From Chitinasiproducens palmae (GTDB lineage Bacteria; Pseudomonadota; Gammaproteobacteria; Burkholderiales; Burkholderiaceae): a stretch of 64,000 nucleotides of DNA. The stretch lies in NCBI RefSeq assembly GCF_900095735.1, contig NZ_FNLO01000004.1, positions 248,001-312,000 of the forward strand, given 5' to 3'. Below, piece after piece: positions 28,559 to 38,090 of the stretch. The notes under the pieces were generated by a model. That model worked only from the letters and a program-made list of their open reading frames with translations, did not search any database and had not been told where the DNA came from. A program made the position numbers and the translations under genes. The first letter of the stretch is position 1, and each line of letters opens with the position of its first letter.

Positions 28559-30526
28559 ATGAATCCAGTCGTCGCCCCGCATACGGCCGGCTCGCAGCCG
28601 GCCCCGTCTCGAAGCGAAGCCCGCGCCGCGCCGGCAAGCCTCCCCTTCCGGCTCCGCGCTTCGCTACGGACGCTCACGCTGGCGGGATTCGTCGGCGCAC
28701 TGAGCTACGGCACGGCCTACGCGCAGGATGCCGACACCCCCGCCGCGCCGCCTGCCGATGCAGCGGTGGTGAAGTCCAACAGCGCGCCGCCGATCAGGAA
28801 GGCCGATGCCAGCCTGCCGAACACCCGGTTGACCAGCCAGATCGTCTACCAGGTGCTCGCCGCCGAAATCGCGCTGCAGCGCGGTCAGGTCGCGCCGGCG
28901 TACCAGACCTACATGGCGCTGGCGCGTGAATCGCGCGACCCGCGCATGGCGCAGCGCGCCGCCGAGATCGCGCTGAAGGCGCAGAGCCCCGGCGACGCGT
29001 TGACTGCCGCCCGGCTGTGGCGGCAGTACGCACCGAACTCCGAGCAGGCGGTGCAGCTCGATACCTCGCTGCTGGTACTGGCCGGCAAGCTCGACGACGC
29101 GCGACCGGTGCTGGTGGCCGAGCTGGCGCGCGTGCCGCAGGGCGAGCGCGGCGCCGGCATCATCGCGCTGCAGTCCTTGCTTGCGCGTGCACCCGACCCG
29201 GTGGCGGCGCTGGCGCTGCTGCAGGATCTGTTGAAAAACGACCTACAGCGCCCCGAAGCACGCTTTGCGATCGCCCGGCAGCAGATCGCGGCCAACGACA
29301 TCCCGGGCGCGCGCGCATCGCTCGAAGCGGCGCTGAATCTGAAACCCAACTTCGAGCCGGCGGCGCTGCTGCTCGGCCAGATGGGCCCGGCCGAGCGCCG
29401 CGAAGCCATTGCCACGCTGGCCGGCTACGTCGATCGTCATCCGGACGCGCGCGAGACCCGCGTCGCGCTGGCACAGCTCTACGTCAGCGACAACCAGCCG
29501 GACGCAGCGCGCGCGCAATTCGAGGCGATGCGCAAACAGGACCCGCTCGACCTGACACCGCTGCTCGCGCTCGGCATGCTGGACCTGCAGGCCAAGCGCT
29601 ACGACGCCGCCGAGCAATCGTTCCGGCAGTACGTGGCCGGTGCCGAAAAGCAGGCGGCCGCCGGCACGGTGGTCGATCCGGGGCAAGCGTATCTGTTCCT
29701 CGCGCAGATCTCGCTCGAACGCGGCGACAAGGATGGTGCGCGCGCCTGGTTGGGCAAGGTGTCGCCGAACAGCAGCCGCTACGTGAACGCGCAGATCGGG
29801 CGCGCGCAGTTGCTGGCGGATGCGGGGCAATACGACGCCGCGCGCGATACGCTGGCCAGCCTGCAGCCGCGCGACCCGCAGGAAGCGGTCGCGGTCGGAC
29901 GCGCGGAGGCCGGCATCCTGTTCGTCGCAAAGCGCTATCCGGAAGCGGAAAAGAAACTCGCGGCGCTGTCGCAGCTGGTGCCCGACGACCCGGACGTGGC
30001 CTACGATCACGCGATGGCCGCCGAACGGACCGGCCATTACGAGGTGATGGAAAACGAACTGCGTCGCCTGATCGCCCTCGATCCGACCAATCCGCAGGCC
30101 TACAACGCACTCGGCTATTCGCTGGCCGATCGCAACGTGCGGCTCGACGAGGCGGCAAAGCTGGTCGAGAAGGCGGTGTCGCTGGCGCCTAACGACGCCT
30201 ACATTCAGGACAGCCTCGGCTGGGTGCGCTATCGCCAGGGCGACAAGACGCAGGCGCTGTCGCTGTTGCAAGGCGCATGGGACAACAAGCCGAACGCCGA
30301 GATCGGCGCCCACCTGGGCGAGGTGCTGTGGCGGGTCGGACGGCAGGACGACGCGCGCAAGACCTGGCAGGCGGCGGTGGCGCTGGATGCCGACGATCCG
30401 ACCCTGCTGGCAACGCTGCGCCGGTTCAAGATCGAGCCGCGCGCGGTCCCCGGACCCGCCGCTGCGCCAAGCAGGCCGGGCGACGGTAGCGGATCGGTCC
30501 CGGCGGCAACGGCGAACCCGTCATGA
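28559..30526 (+). CDS. exported tetratricopeptide-repeat protein
   Basis: 655 aa. A long n-region (residues 1-36) precedes a hydrophobic helix and a probable cleavage after AYA55, so it is likely periplasmic or outer-membrane associated. Repeated TPR-like helix pairs fill most of the protein (AYQTYMALARESRDPRMAQRAAEIAL; AYNALGYSLADRNVRLDEAAKLVEKAVSLAPNDAYIQDSLGWVRYRQGD). It ends in a Pro/Ala-rich tail. The lolB start overlaps its stop (ATGA), suggesting a role in envelope assembly, but function is not established. Confidence 0.85.
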   Translation: MNPVVAPHTAGSQPAPSRSEARAAPASLPFRLRASLRTLTLAGFVGALSYGTAYAQDADTPAAPPADAAVVKSNSAPPIRKADASLPNTRLTSQIVYQVLAAEIALQRGQVAPAYQTYMALARESRDPRMAQRAAEIALKAQSPGDALTAARLWRQYAPNSEQAVQLDTSLLVLAGKLDDARPVLVAELARVPQGERGAGIIALQSLLARAPDPVAALALLQDLLKNDLQRPEARFAIARQQIAANDIPGARASLEAALNLKPNFEPAALLLGQMGPAERREAIATLAGYVDRHPDARETRVALAQLYVSDNQPDAARAQFEAMRKQDPLDLTPLLALGMLDLQAKRYDAAEQSFRQYVAGAEKQAAAGTVVDPGQAYLFLAQISLERGDKDGARAWLGKVSPNSSRYVNAQIGRAQLLADAGQYDAARDTLASLQPRDPQEAVAVGRAEAGILFVAKRYPEAEKKLAALSQLVPDDPDVAYDHAMAAERTGHYEVMENELRRLIALDPTNPQAYNALGYSLADRNVRLDEAAKLVEKAVSLAPNDAYIQDSLGWVRYRQGDKTQALSLLQGAWDNKPNAEIGAHLGEVLWRVGRQDDARKTWQAAVALDADDPTLLATLRRFKIEPRAVPGPAAAPSRPGDGSGSVPAATANPS

Positions 30527-31185
30527 TCGGCCGCCTGCTCCTGATCGCCACGCTGGCGCTGGGCGCCTGTGCCACGGTGCCGCCTGGAGCGCAGAACGAG
30601 ACGGATGCCGGACGCGCAACGCGCACCGTGCCGCCGACTGCCAGCTACCAGGGCCGCTTCTCGCTCGGTTACGTCGACCAGACGCAGAGCGAGCGGCATG
30701 TGTACGGCAACTTCGCCTGGCGCGAGACGGGCGACGCGGTGCGGGTCGAACTGCGCAATCCGTTCGGTTCGACACTGGCGGTGATCGACAGCGACGAGGC
30801 CGGCGCCACTCTGACACTGCCGAACCGGGAGCCGCAGCGTGCCGCCGACGTCGAAGGACTGATGCAACGCGCACTGGGCTTTGCGTTGCCGGTGAGCGGC
30901 CTGCGGTATTGGCTCGCTGCGCAGCCGGCGCCCGGCACCGCGCCGTCCGGCGTGCGTCGCGACGCGCAGGGACGCCTCAGTCATCTCGACCAGGACGGCT
31001 GGTCGATCGATTACCTCGGCTACGCGGAACCGACCGCCAGTGGCGACGCAGCACGCGCCGGCGCGAACGGGCCGGCCCAAGCGGCCGCGCCCGGCGCCGC
31101 AGCGGTCACGCGGATGAACCTGGAGCGCGACGGCGCCAGCGGCAAACCGCTGGACGTGCGTCTCGTGATCGACCCGCCGGCCTGA
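30523..31185 (+). CDS. lolB: outer-membrane lipoprotein receptor LolB
   Basis: 220 aa. The lipoprotein signal has lipobox LGAC with Cys16. LolB accepts lipoproteins from LolA and inserts them into the outer membrane. SYQGRFSLGYVDQTQSERHVYGNFAWRETGDAVRVELRNPFGSTLAVI is the recognisable core; LRYWLAAQPAPG and GWSIDYLGY follow. A region of about 30 residues near 175-200 is Ala/Gly-rich and looks like an insert. Coupled to the TPR gene by ATGA. Confidence 0.93.
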   Translation: MIGRLLLIATLALGACATVPPGAQNETDAGRATRTVPPTASYQGRFSLGYVDQTQSERHVYGNFAWRETGDAVRVELRNPFGSTLAVIDSDEAGATLTLPNREPQRAADVEGLMQRALGFALPVSGLRYWLAAQPAPGTAPSGVRRDAQGRLSHLDQDGWSIDYLGYAEPTASGDAARAGANGPAQAAAPGAAAVTRMNLERDGASGKPLDVRLVIDPPA

Positions 31186-31515
31186 CCGCCGACTCAGGTC
31201 CTGCATCGGCCAACGGCATCCCGACCGATGCAAGGCCGGCGTCGCCGCGCCACTGCCGGTGCGATGGCGACTGTCATCGCGCCGGCCCTGGCCAGGGCCA
31301 CTGCGCGTGCCCGTGCATCCGCGGCCACGCCCGCTGCCACCCCGCTTTCAGCTAGCTGCCGCCCACCGATCGACTGATCGACGCGAAAAGCGCACCGGGG
31401 CACGACTGTCAGGCACAATTCGGCACGGCGACGGCGGGCCGTGGCATGAAACTGCGTGCCTGCCTCGCCGTCCACTCATCGATCATCGTCGCCCGATGGC
31501 GCCGCGCTACCCGTC
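31186..31515. other. lolB-ispE spacer
   Basis: 330 bp of GC-rich DNA with scattered short direct repeats. No terminator, clear promoter or small ORF stands out. An in-frame GTG at 31456 could extend ispE into it by 20 codons. Confidence 0.4.
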
Positions 31516-32481
31516 ATGTCTGTCAAGCCCGTCAGCCCGGTCAGTCCCGCCATTCGTCCGCTGCCCCCCGCGGTTGCTCCAGCCGATGCGTCAACGGATG
31601 CTTCAGCCGATGAGCCGCTGGCTGCGCCGACGCGCCTCGTCGACTGCCTGGCGCCCGCGAAGCTGAACCTGTTCCTGCACATCGTCGGCCGCCGCGCCGA
31701 CGGCTACCATCTGTTGCAGACCGTCTTTCAACTGCTCGATTGGGGTGACCGGCTCGACTTCGAACGGCGCGACGACGGGCAAGTCGTGCGTGAGTCGGAA
31801 ATCGACGGCGTGCCGGCCGACGACGATCTGACGGTACGGGCCGCGCGCCTGCTGCAGGCGGAAACCGGCACGCCCTTCGGCGTCTCGATCGCAGTGAGAA
31901 AAGTGCTGCCGATGGGCGCGGGCCTGGGCGGCGGCAGCTCGGATGCGGCGACCACGCTGCTTGCGCTGAACCGCCTGTGGGATCTCGGTCTGACGCGTGC
32001 GCGACTGAAGGAACTGGCGCTGCGGCTCGGCGCCGACGTGCCGTTCTTCGTGCACGGCGAAAACGCGTTCGCCGAGGGGGTTGGCGAAGCCCTGCAAACG
32101 GTGCCGCTGCCGACGCGCTACTTCCTGGTCGTCACGCCACCGGTCCATGTCGCCACCGCAAAGATTTTCACCGCAAAAGACTTGACACGCGATTCGGCTC
32201 CAGTCAGAATTACGGACTTCCTAGGAGCACACAGCTGCGACGGTTTCGGCAGAAACGACATGCAGCCGGTGGTGATCCGGGAATACGCCGAAGTGGCACA
32301 GGTGCTGGATGAGTTGAATCGCCATGCATCTGCGCGGATGACCGGATCTGGGGCAAGCGTTTTCTGTGCCTTTGCATCCCGGCAAGCGGCGCTCGATGTG
32401 GCTGCGTGTTTGCCGGCGGATTGGCGGGCAGTGGTCGCGAAGAGCCTCGACACGCATCCGCTGCACGCGATGGCATCCTAG
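31516..32481 (+). CDS. ispE: 4-diphosphocytidyl-2-C-methyl-D-erythritol kinase
   Basis: 321 aa. GHMP kinase of the MEP isoprenoid pathway. [31 protein letters not shown] is motif 1, [18 protein letters not shown] is the ATP loop, and [12 protein letters not shown] is motif 3. About 40 N-terminal residues before the conserved part are Pro/Ala-rich and partly repeat-coded ([12 protein letters not shown]), unlike the family. The ATG at 31516 is the first in-frame ATG; no good ribosome site is seen, so a later start is possible. It precedes tRNA-Gln, prs and rplY in the usual order. Confidence 0.93.
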   Translation: MSVKPVSPVSPAIRPLPPAVAPADASTDASADEPLAAPTRLVDCLAPAKLNLFLHIVGRRADGYHLLQTVFQLLDWGDRLDFERRDDGQVVRESEIDGVPADDDLTVRAARLLQAETGTPFGVSIAVRKVLPMGAGLGGGSSDAATTLLALNRLWDLGLTRARLKELALRLGADVPFFVHGENAFAEGVGEALQTVPLPTRYFLVVTPPVHVATAKIFTAKDLTRDSAPVRITDFLGAHSCDGFGRNDMQPVVIREYAEVAQVLDELNRHASARMTGSGASVFCAFASRQAALDVAACLPADWRAVVAKSLDTHPLHAMAS

Positions 32482-32530
32482 TTGTAGCGTTTGTATCGAC
32501 TGCACGATACGAATGTCTAGTCAGTGCTGC

Positions 32531-32607
32531 AGGGGAGTCGCCAAGTTGGTCAAGGCACCGGATTTTGATTCCGGCATGCGAGGGTTCGAGTCCTTCCTCC
32601 CCTGCCA
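32531..32607 (+). tRNA. tRNA-Gln (UUG)
   Basis: 77 nt. Acceptor arms AGGGGAG and CTCCCCT pair, discriminator G follows, and CCA is encoded. The anticodon stem CCGGA/TCCGG encloses loop TTTTGAT, giving anticodon TTG. The T-arm has the standard GGTTCGAGTCC. It sits between ispE and prs, the typical site for tRNA-Gln in this group. Confidence 0.97.
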
Positions 32608-32658
32608 AAGTTTCCGCTCACAGCCGTGCCCCAAGATTGCCGTAAAGGCGACATCACG

Positions 32659-33621
32659 ATGAACGACAGTCTGGTGGTATTCACCGGCAACGCCAACCCT
32701 GGCCTTGCTCACGAAGTCGTCAACATCCTCGGTATCCCGCTCGGCAAGGCAGCGGTCAGCCGCTTCTCCGACGGCGAAATCTCGGTCGAAATTCAAGAAA
32801 ACGTTCGCGGCAAGGACGTGTTCGTGCTGCAGTCGACCTGCGCACCGACCAACGATACGCTGATGGAATTGATGATCATGACCGACGCGCTGAAGCGCGC
32901 CTCGGCAGGTCGAATCACCGCAGCCATTCCGTATTTCGGTTACGCCCGGCAGGATCGCCGGCCCCGCTCGGCGCGGGTCGCGATTTCCGCCAAGGTTGTC
33001 GCCAACATGCTGGAAAGCGCCGGCGTCGATCGCATCATCACGATGGATCTGCATGCCGACCAGATCCAGGGCTTCTTCGACATTCCGGTCGACAACATCT
33101 ACGCGACGCCGATCCTGCTCGCCGATCTGCAAAAGCAGAACTACGACAATCTGCTCGTGGTGTCGCCGGACATCGGCGGCGTGGTGCGTGCCCGCGCGCT
33201 GGCCAAGCAGCTCAACACCGATCTGGCGATCATCGACAAGCGCCGCCCGAAGGCGAACGTGGCCGAGGTGATGAACATCATCGGCGACGTTGAAGGCCGC
33301 AACTGCGTGATCATGGACGACATGGTCGATACCGCCGGCACGCTCTGCAAGGCGGCGCAGGTATTGAAGGATCGCGGCGCGCTGAAGGTCTTCGCCTACG
33401 CGACGCACCCGGTGCTGTCCGGCGGCGCCGGCAAGCGGATCGCCGAATCGTCGCTCGACGAGCTGGTGATCACCGACACGATCCCGCTGAACGCGGAAGC
33501 CCGTGCCTGCGCGAAGATCCGTACGCTGTCGAGCGCCAGCCTGCTCGCGGAAACGTTCTCTCGAATCCGCCGCGGCGACTCGGTCATCTCGCTGTTCGCC
33601 GAGAAGCAGGACGAAAGCTGA
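32659..33621 (+). CDS. prs: ribose-phosphate pyrophosphokinase
   Basis: 320 aa. Makes PRPP from ribose 5-phosphate and ATP for nucleotide, His and Trp synthesis. [20 protein letters not shown] starts the protein; [22 protein letters not shown] is the flexible ATP loop; [13 protein letters not shown] and the PRPP motif [14 protein letters not shown] follow. I chose ATG 32659 (MNDSLV), which aligns with the family; an upstream ORF start at 32626 would extend into the tRNA 3' region. Confidence 0.97.
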   Translation: MNDSLVVFTGNANPGLAHEVVNILGIPLGKAAVSRFSDGEISVEIQENVRGKDVFVLQSTCAPTNDTLMELMIMTDALKRASAGRITAAIPYFGYARQDRRPRSARVAISAKVVANMLESAGVDRIITMDLHADQIQGFFDIPVDNIYATPILLADLQKQNYDNLLVVSPDIGGVVRARALAKQLNTDLAIIDKRRPKANVAEVMNIIGDVEGRNCVIMDDMVDTAGTLCKAAQVLKDRGALKVFAYATHPVLSGGAGKRIAESSLDELVITDTIPLNAEARACAKIRTLSSASLLAETFSRIRRGDSVISLFAEKQDES

Positions 33622-33627
33622 ATTCAC

Positions 33628-33770
33628 GACACGCGGCCTGGTCGCGTGTCGCGACGGTGGGGCGGTGTAACGCTCCACCGTCACCGGCGCCCCGCTCGAA
33701 CGGGGCGTTGCTTCAAGGTCGGCCGGACGGGAATGCCCTCCGGCCTTTTCACTGCCTGGTCGCGGGCAGT
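33628..33770 (+). promoter_or_regulatory. structured prs-rplY leader, five stem-loops
   Basis: Five consecutive inverted repeats fill the 164-bp spacer. SL1 33628-33650: GACACGCG/CGCGTGTC. SL2 33653-33682: 12 pairs incl. one G-U, GACGGTGG...CCACCGTC. SL3 33688-33707: CGCCCCG/CGGGGCG, loop CTCGAA. SL4 33721-33745: GGCCGGA-c-GGG/CCC-TCCGGCC followed by T4. SL5 33751-33770: ACTGCC/GGCAGT, ending 5 nt before the GGAG of rplY. SL4 alone could be the prs terminator. The whole array looks like an r-protein leader; L25 autocontrol is known in E. coli, but this fold is my own reading. Confidence 0.6.
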
Positions 33771-33785
33771 CATATGGAGAAACTC

Positions 33786-34397
33786 ATGCAAGTCATCGCT
33801 TTCGCGCGCAGCGAACAGGGAACGGGTGCGAGCCGCCGCCTGCGCCGCGCCGGTCGGACCCCGGGCATCATCTATGGCAGCGGCGAACCGGAGCTGATCG
33901 AACTCGATCACAACGCGCTGTATCACGCGCTGAAGAAGGAAGCCTTCCACGCGTCGATCCTCGACCTGGAAATCGCCGACGCGAAGCAGCAAGTGCTGCT
34001 GCGCGACGTCCAGTATCACCCGTTCAAGCAGCTTATCCTGCACGTGGACTTCCAGCGCGTCGACCAGAACCGTGCGCTGACCACCAAGGTGCCGCTGCAC
34101 TTCATGAACCAGGAAAGCAACCCGGCGGTCAAGCTGGGCGGCGCGATCATCTCGCACGTGGCAACGGAGCTGGAAATCAGCTGCCTGCCGAGCGCCCTGC
34201 CCGAGTTCATCGAAGTCGACCTGTCGAAGATCGAATCCGGCCACTCGGTTCACGCGAAGGACGTGACGCTGCCCGCCGGCGTGACGCTGGTGCCGCACGT
34301 CGAAGCCGAAAACCCGGTGCTGGCCTCGGCCGCGATCCCGGCTGCCGTGGCATCGGAAGAAAACGCCGCCGACTCGGACGAGGGTGCTGCTTCCTGA
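33786..34397 (+). CDS. rplY: 50S ribosomal protein L25/general stress protein Ctc
   Basis: 203 aa, long (Ctc/TL5-type) L25 that binds 5S rRNA. The N-domain has [31 protein letters not shown] and [20 protein letters not shown]-terminal beta domain (about 95-185) carries [26 protein letters not shown] and an acidic tail. The start at 33786 is set by GGAG 6 nt upstream; an ATG at 33774 overlaps that site. Possible autoregulation through the preceding stem-loops. An intrinsic terminator follows the gene. Confidence 0.95.
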   Translation: MQVIAFARSEQGTGASRRLRRAGRTPGIIYGSGEPELIELDHNALYHALKKEAFHASILDLEIADAKQQVLLRDVQYHPFKQLILHVDFQRVDQNRALTTKVPLHFMNQESNPAVKLGGAIISHVATELEISCLPSALPEFIEVDLSKIESGHSVHAKDVTLPAGVTLVPHVEAENPVLASAAIPAAVASEENAADSDEGAAS

Positions 34398-34427
34398 GCG
34401 CAGTCATCCTGAAGGACGCAGCATCGA

Positions 34428-34462
34428 CCCGCCCGGCCGCAATGCCGGGCGGGTTTTTCTTT
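34428..34462 (+). terminator. Rho-independent terminator after rplY
   Basis: CCCGCCCGGC (34428-34437) pairs with GCCGGGCGGG (34444-34453) around a 6-nt loop, followed by TTTTTCTTTT. Textbook intrinsic terminator in the rplY-pth gap; pth may use its own promoter or read-through. Confidence 0.9.
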
Positions 34463-34479
34463 TGAAGGAGGCAACGCCC

Positions 34480-35070
34480 ATGATCAAGCTGATCGTCGGA
34501 CTGGGCAATCCCGGTCCGGAATACGCAGCGACCCGGCACAACGCGGGCTTCTGGTTCGTCGATCGCGTCGCGGCGGACATCGGCGCGACACTGCGCCACG
34601 AGCAGCGCTTCCAGGGCATGGCCGGCCGGGGCAGGCTTGGCGGGCACGACGTGTATCTGCTCGAACCGCAGACCTTCATGAATCGCTCGGGACTGTCGGT
34701 GGTGTCGCTGGCGCGCTTCTACAAGATCCTGCCGGACGAGATCCTGGTCGCCCACGACGAGCTCGACCTCGCGCCCGGCGTCGCGCGCCTCAAGCGCGGC
34801 GGCGGCACCGGCGGTCACAACGGCTTGAAGGACATCGGCGCGCACCTGTCGACGCCGGACTACTGGCGCTTGCGCCTGGGCATCGGGCATCCGCGCGACG
34901 GCCTGCCGGCCGGCGCCAAGCCGGATGTCGCCAACTTTGTCCTCAAGCCGCCGCGGCGCGAGGAGCAGGACCAGATCGACGAGGCGATCGACCGCGCGTT
35001 GGCCGTGCTGGACGGCTTCGTGGCGGGTCAGGGCGAACGCGCGATGATGCAGCTGCATCGGCAGGGCTGA
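34480..35070 (+). CDS. pth: peptidyl-tRNA hydrolase
   Basis: 196 aa. Frees tRNA from dropped-off peptidyl-tRNA. [28 protein letters not shown] holds the catalytic His; FMNRSGLSV the conserved Asn; [10 protein letters not shown] the Asp; and [12 protein letters not shown] the substrate loop. AAGGAGG lies 10 nt upstream of the ATG. Convergent with the ferredoxin gene. Confidence 0.97.
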   Translation: MIKLIVGLGNPGPEYAATRHNAGFWFVDRVAADIGATLRHEQRFQGMAGRGRLGGHDVYLLEPQTFMNRSGLSVVSLARFYKILPDEILVAHDELDLAPGVARLKRGGGTGGHNGLKDIGAHLSTPDYWRLRLGIGHPRDGLPAGAKPDVANFVLKPPRREEQDQIDEAIDRALAVLDGFVAGQGERAMMQLHRQG

Positions 35071-35178
35071 AGCCCTCGCGCAGTGGCGGCTGCGGCGGCT
35101 GCGCCGGCGCGCGGCAGCCGGACGCAGGCACCGGCGGCGGCCCGCCGGCCTGCCCGACCGCCACCCCGCCACACGCGC

Positions 35179-36040
<862 letters not shown>

Positions 36041-36634
36041 TTATTGACTATTTTCGCAGCGCAGCAAATGGTAATGCACCGCGCCCGCCTTGTCCGAACG
36101 ATCCACCCGCCAGCCGGTTTCCTCGGCCAGCGTCAACGACGCCGGCGCCTCGACATAGATCGCGCCGTCGGGGCGCGCCAGCCGCATGGCCAGCGGCAGC
36201 GCCGCCGCCAGCGCGTCGCCGCCGAACGGCGGATCGAGGAAGATCACGTCGAAACTGTGCGCAGCCAACCCTTGCGCGAAACGCAGCGCATCGGCCTCGA
36301 CGATGCGCACCGCGCTCGCGTCGAGCTTTTGCCGATTGGCTTCCAGCTGTCGCGCCGCCTGCCGATTGCGTTCGACCAGCACCACCTCGCTCGCGCCGCG
36401 CGACGCCGACTCGAAGCCCAATGCGCCGCTGCCGGCAAACAGGTCCAGACAGCGTTGACCGTCCAGCCGCTGTCCCAGCCAGTTGAACAGCGTTTCGCGA
36501 ACCCGGTCCGGCGTCGGGCGCAGGCCTTCGGCATCGAGCACGGGCAGGACGGTGCGCTTCCAGATGCCGCCGACAATGCGGACCTGGGCGGCGGTCGGAC
36601 GACGCCGGGGCGTCGGGCGGCTGAGACGAGACAT
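36041..36634 (-). CDS. rsmD: 16S rRNA (guanine-966-N2) methyltransferase
   Basis: 197 aa. VRIVGGIWKRTVLPV, LRPTPDRVRETLFNWLG and the SAM-binding CLDLFAGSGALGFE match RsmD. The catalytic motif IV reads FLDPPF (family D/N-PP-F). It pairs with coaD as in E. coli, which has the same adjacency. Confidence 0.95.
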   Translation of the reverse strand: MSRLSRPTPRRRPTAAQVRIVGGIWKRTVLPVLDAEGLRPTPDRVRETLFNWLGQRLDGQRCLDLFAGSGALGFESASRGASEVVLVERNRQAARQLEANRQKLDASAVRIVEADALRFAQGLAAHSFDVIFLDPPFGGDALAAALPLAMRLARPDGAIYVEAPASLTLAEETGWRVDRSDKAGAVHYHLLRCENSQ

Positions 36635-36827
36635 CGGGCGAAAAACGGCCGGTTGGCACCGACCGATCGTGTAGGGGAGACCGGCCGGCCATTATCGCAG
36701 GTTTGACAATCCGCTCCCGCGCGGGGGGTCTTTCCAGCGCGCCGGCGCGAGACCCGCGGGCGCACAGACGCGCGTAGACGCGCAGCGGCGCACGGCCGGC
36801 GCACGGCCGAAGCGCGGACCGGTGCGC

Positions 36828-38090
36828 TCAGCGCCCGCCGACGATCACCGAGACCCGCCTGGCCGGCGCCAGATGCGCGGCGAAGGCGCGCGACGCCTCG
36901 TCAAGCGCGACCGCGGCGGCACGAGCCGGCCAGCGTGCCAGCTCATCCGGCGGCAGGCCGTCGAAGCCCGTGTCGGCGACATGGCGCAACAGCTTGGCGT
37001 TGCTGTCGAGGCCGAGCGGATAGCCGCGCAGCATTTCGTTGCGCATCCGCTCGAAATCGTCGGCGTCGACCCCATCGCGCTGATACGCGTCCATGACCTC
37101 CAGCACGGCGCCCAGCGCCTGCTCGGCCTGGTCGGCGCGGGTCTTCAGCGCAACGCGCACGAAGCCGTAGCGGCTCGCCAGCAGCGTGCTCGACACATCG
37201 TAGGCCAGGCCGTCGCGCTCGCGCACCACCGCATGCAGCCGCCAATTCAACGCGCGGTTGGCCAGCGCCAGCGGGACCGCATCGGCATGGGTCGCCGGCA
37301 CGGTCAACGCGCCCACCAGCACATGCGCCTGCGCGGCGTCATGGGCGACACGCTGCAGGGTTGCCTGCGCAGGCGCGAAGCGATAGTCGACTGACGTCGC
37401 AGCGCCCGGCGGCAGGCCGACGGTGAGGCGCGCCGCCAGATCCTCGGCCGCAGCCTGGGACAGGTCGCCGACGATGGTCAGAATCGCACCGGCGGCGCCG
37501 CAATGGCTTCGCCAGAACGCATCCAGGTCGGACAGCGCAATCCGCTGCAGGCTGTCCGCATCGGGTGTGCGGGCCAGCGGATGGTCGCCGAAGACGCCGG
37601 TCTCGAACGCGCGCTCGGCGACCCACTCGGTTTCGGTCTCCTGTTCCGCCAGCCACGCTTCGAGACGATCGCGCTCGCGTTCGAAAACGCGCACGCCGAA
37701 GCGCGGACGGCTCAGACCGCGGCCCAACAGCGCGATCGCCGGTTCGCGCCAGGCCGCCGCGGACAGCATGCGGAGGCCGACCGACAGGCACGACGGCCGA
37801 ACGTCGACCGACAGTTCGGCGCCCAGTTCGTCAAACGCCGCTTCGATCGCTTCCTCGTCCAGCGCCGGGCCGGTGTCGCCGCGCGGTATCGCGGTGAACA
37901 GCAGACTGCGAACCAGCTCGGCGACGCCGGCACGGTCGGCCGGGTCGTGCACCGCACCCGCGTCGAAATCCAGATTCACGTCGACGATCGGCACCTCGTG
38001 CCGCGCGACGAAGCGCACTTCGACACCGTTGGCCGTATGCCAGCGCGCGACCGCCGGGGCGGCCGGCAGTGGCCGATGCTGTCTAGACAT
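36828..38090 (-). CDS. M16 family protein lacking the zinc motif
   Basis: 420 aa with the two-lobed M16 fold (VEVRFVARHEVPIVDVNLDFDAGAVHDP; later AHVLVGALTVPATHADAVPLALANRAL). Where catalytic members have HxxEH, this reads AGVAELVRSLLF, so it cannot bind zinc in the usual way. It is the likely non-catalytic partner of the adjacent M16 peptidase, as in mitochondrial MPP alpha/beta. The start ATG at 38090 has AGAGG 6 nt upstream; ATG 38096 lies directly against that site. The start overlaps the end of the catalytic gene. No signal peptide is seen. Confidence 0.88.
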   Translation of the reverse strand: MSRQHRPLPAAPAVARWHTANGVEVRFVARHEVPIVDVNLDFDAGAVHDPADRAGVAELVRSLLFTAIPRGDTGPALDEEAIEAAFDELGAELSVDVRPSCLSVGLRMLSAAAWREPAIALLGRGLSRPRFGVRVFERERDRLEAWLAEQETETEWVAERAFETGVFGDHPLARTPDADSLQRIALSDLDAFWRSHCGAAGAILTIVGDLSQAAAEDLAARLTVGLPPGAATSVDYRFAPAQATLQRVAHDAAQAHVLVGALTVPATHADAVPLALANRALNWRLHAVVRERDGLAYDVSSTLLASRYGFVRVALKTRADQAEQALGAVLEVMDAYQRDGVDADDFERMRNEMLRGYPLGLDSNAKLLRHVADTGFDGLPPDELARWPARAAAVALDEASRAFAAHLAPARRVSVIVGGR

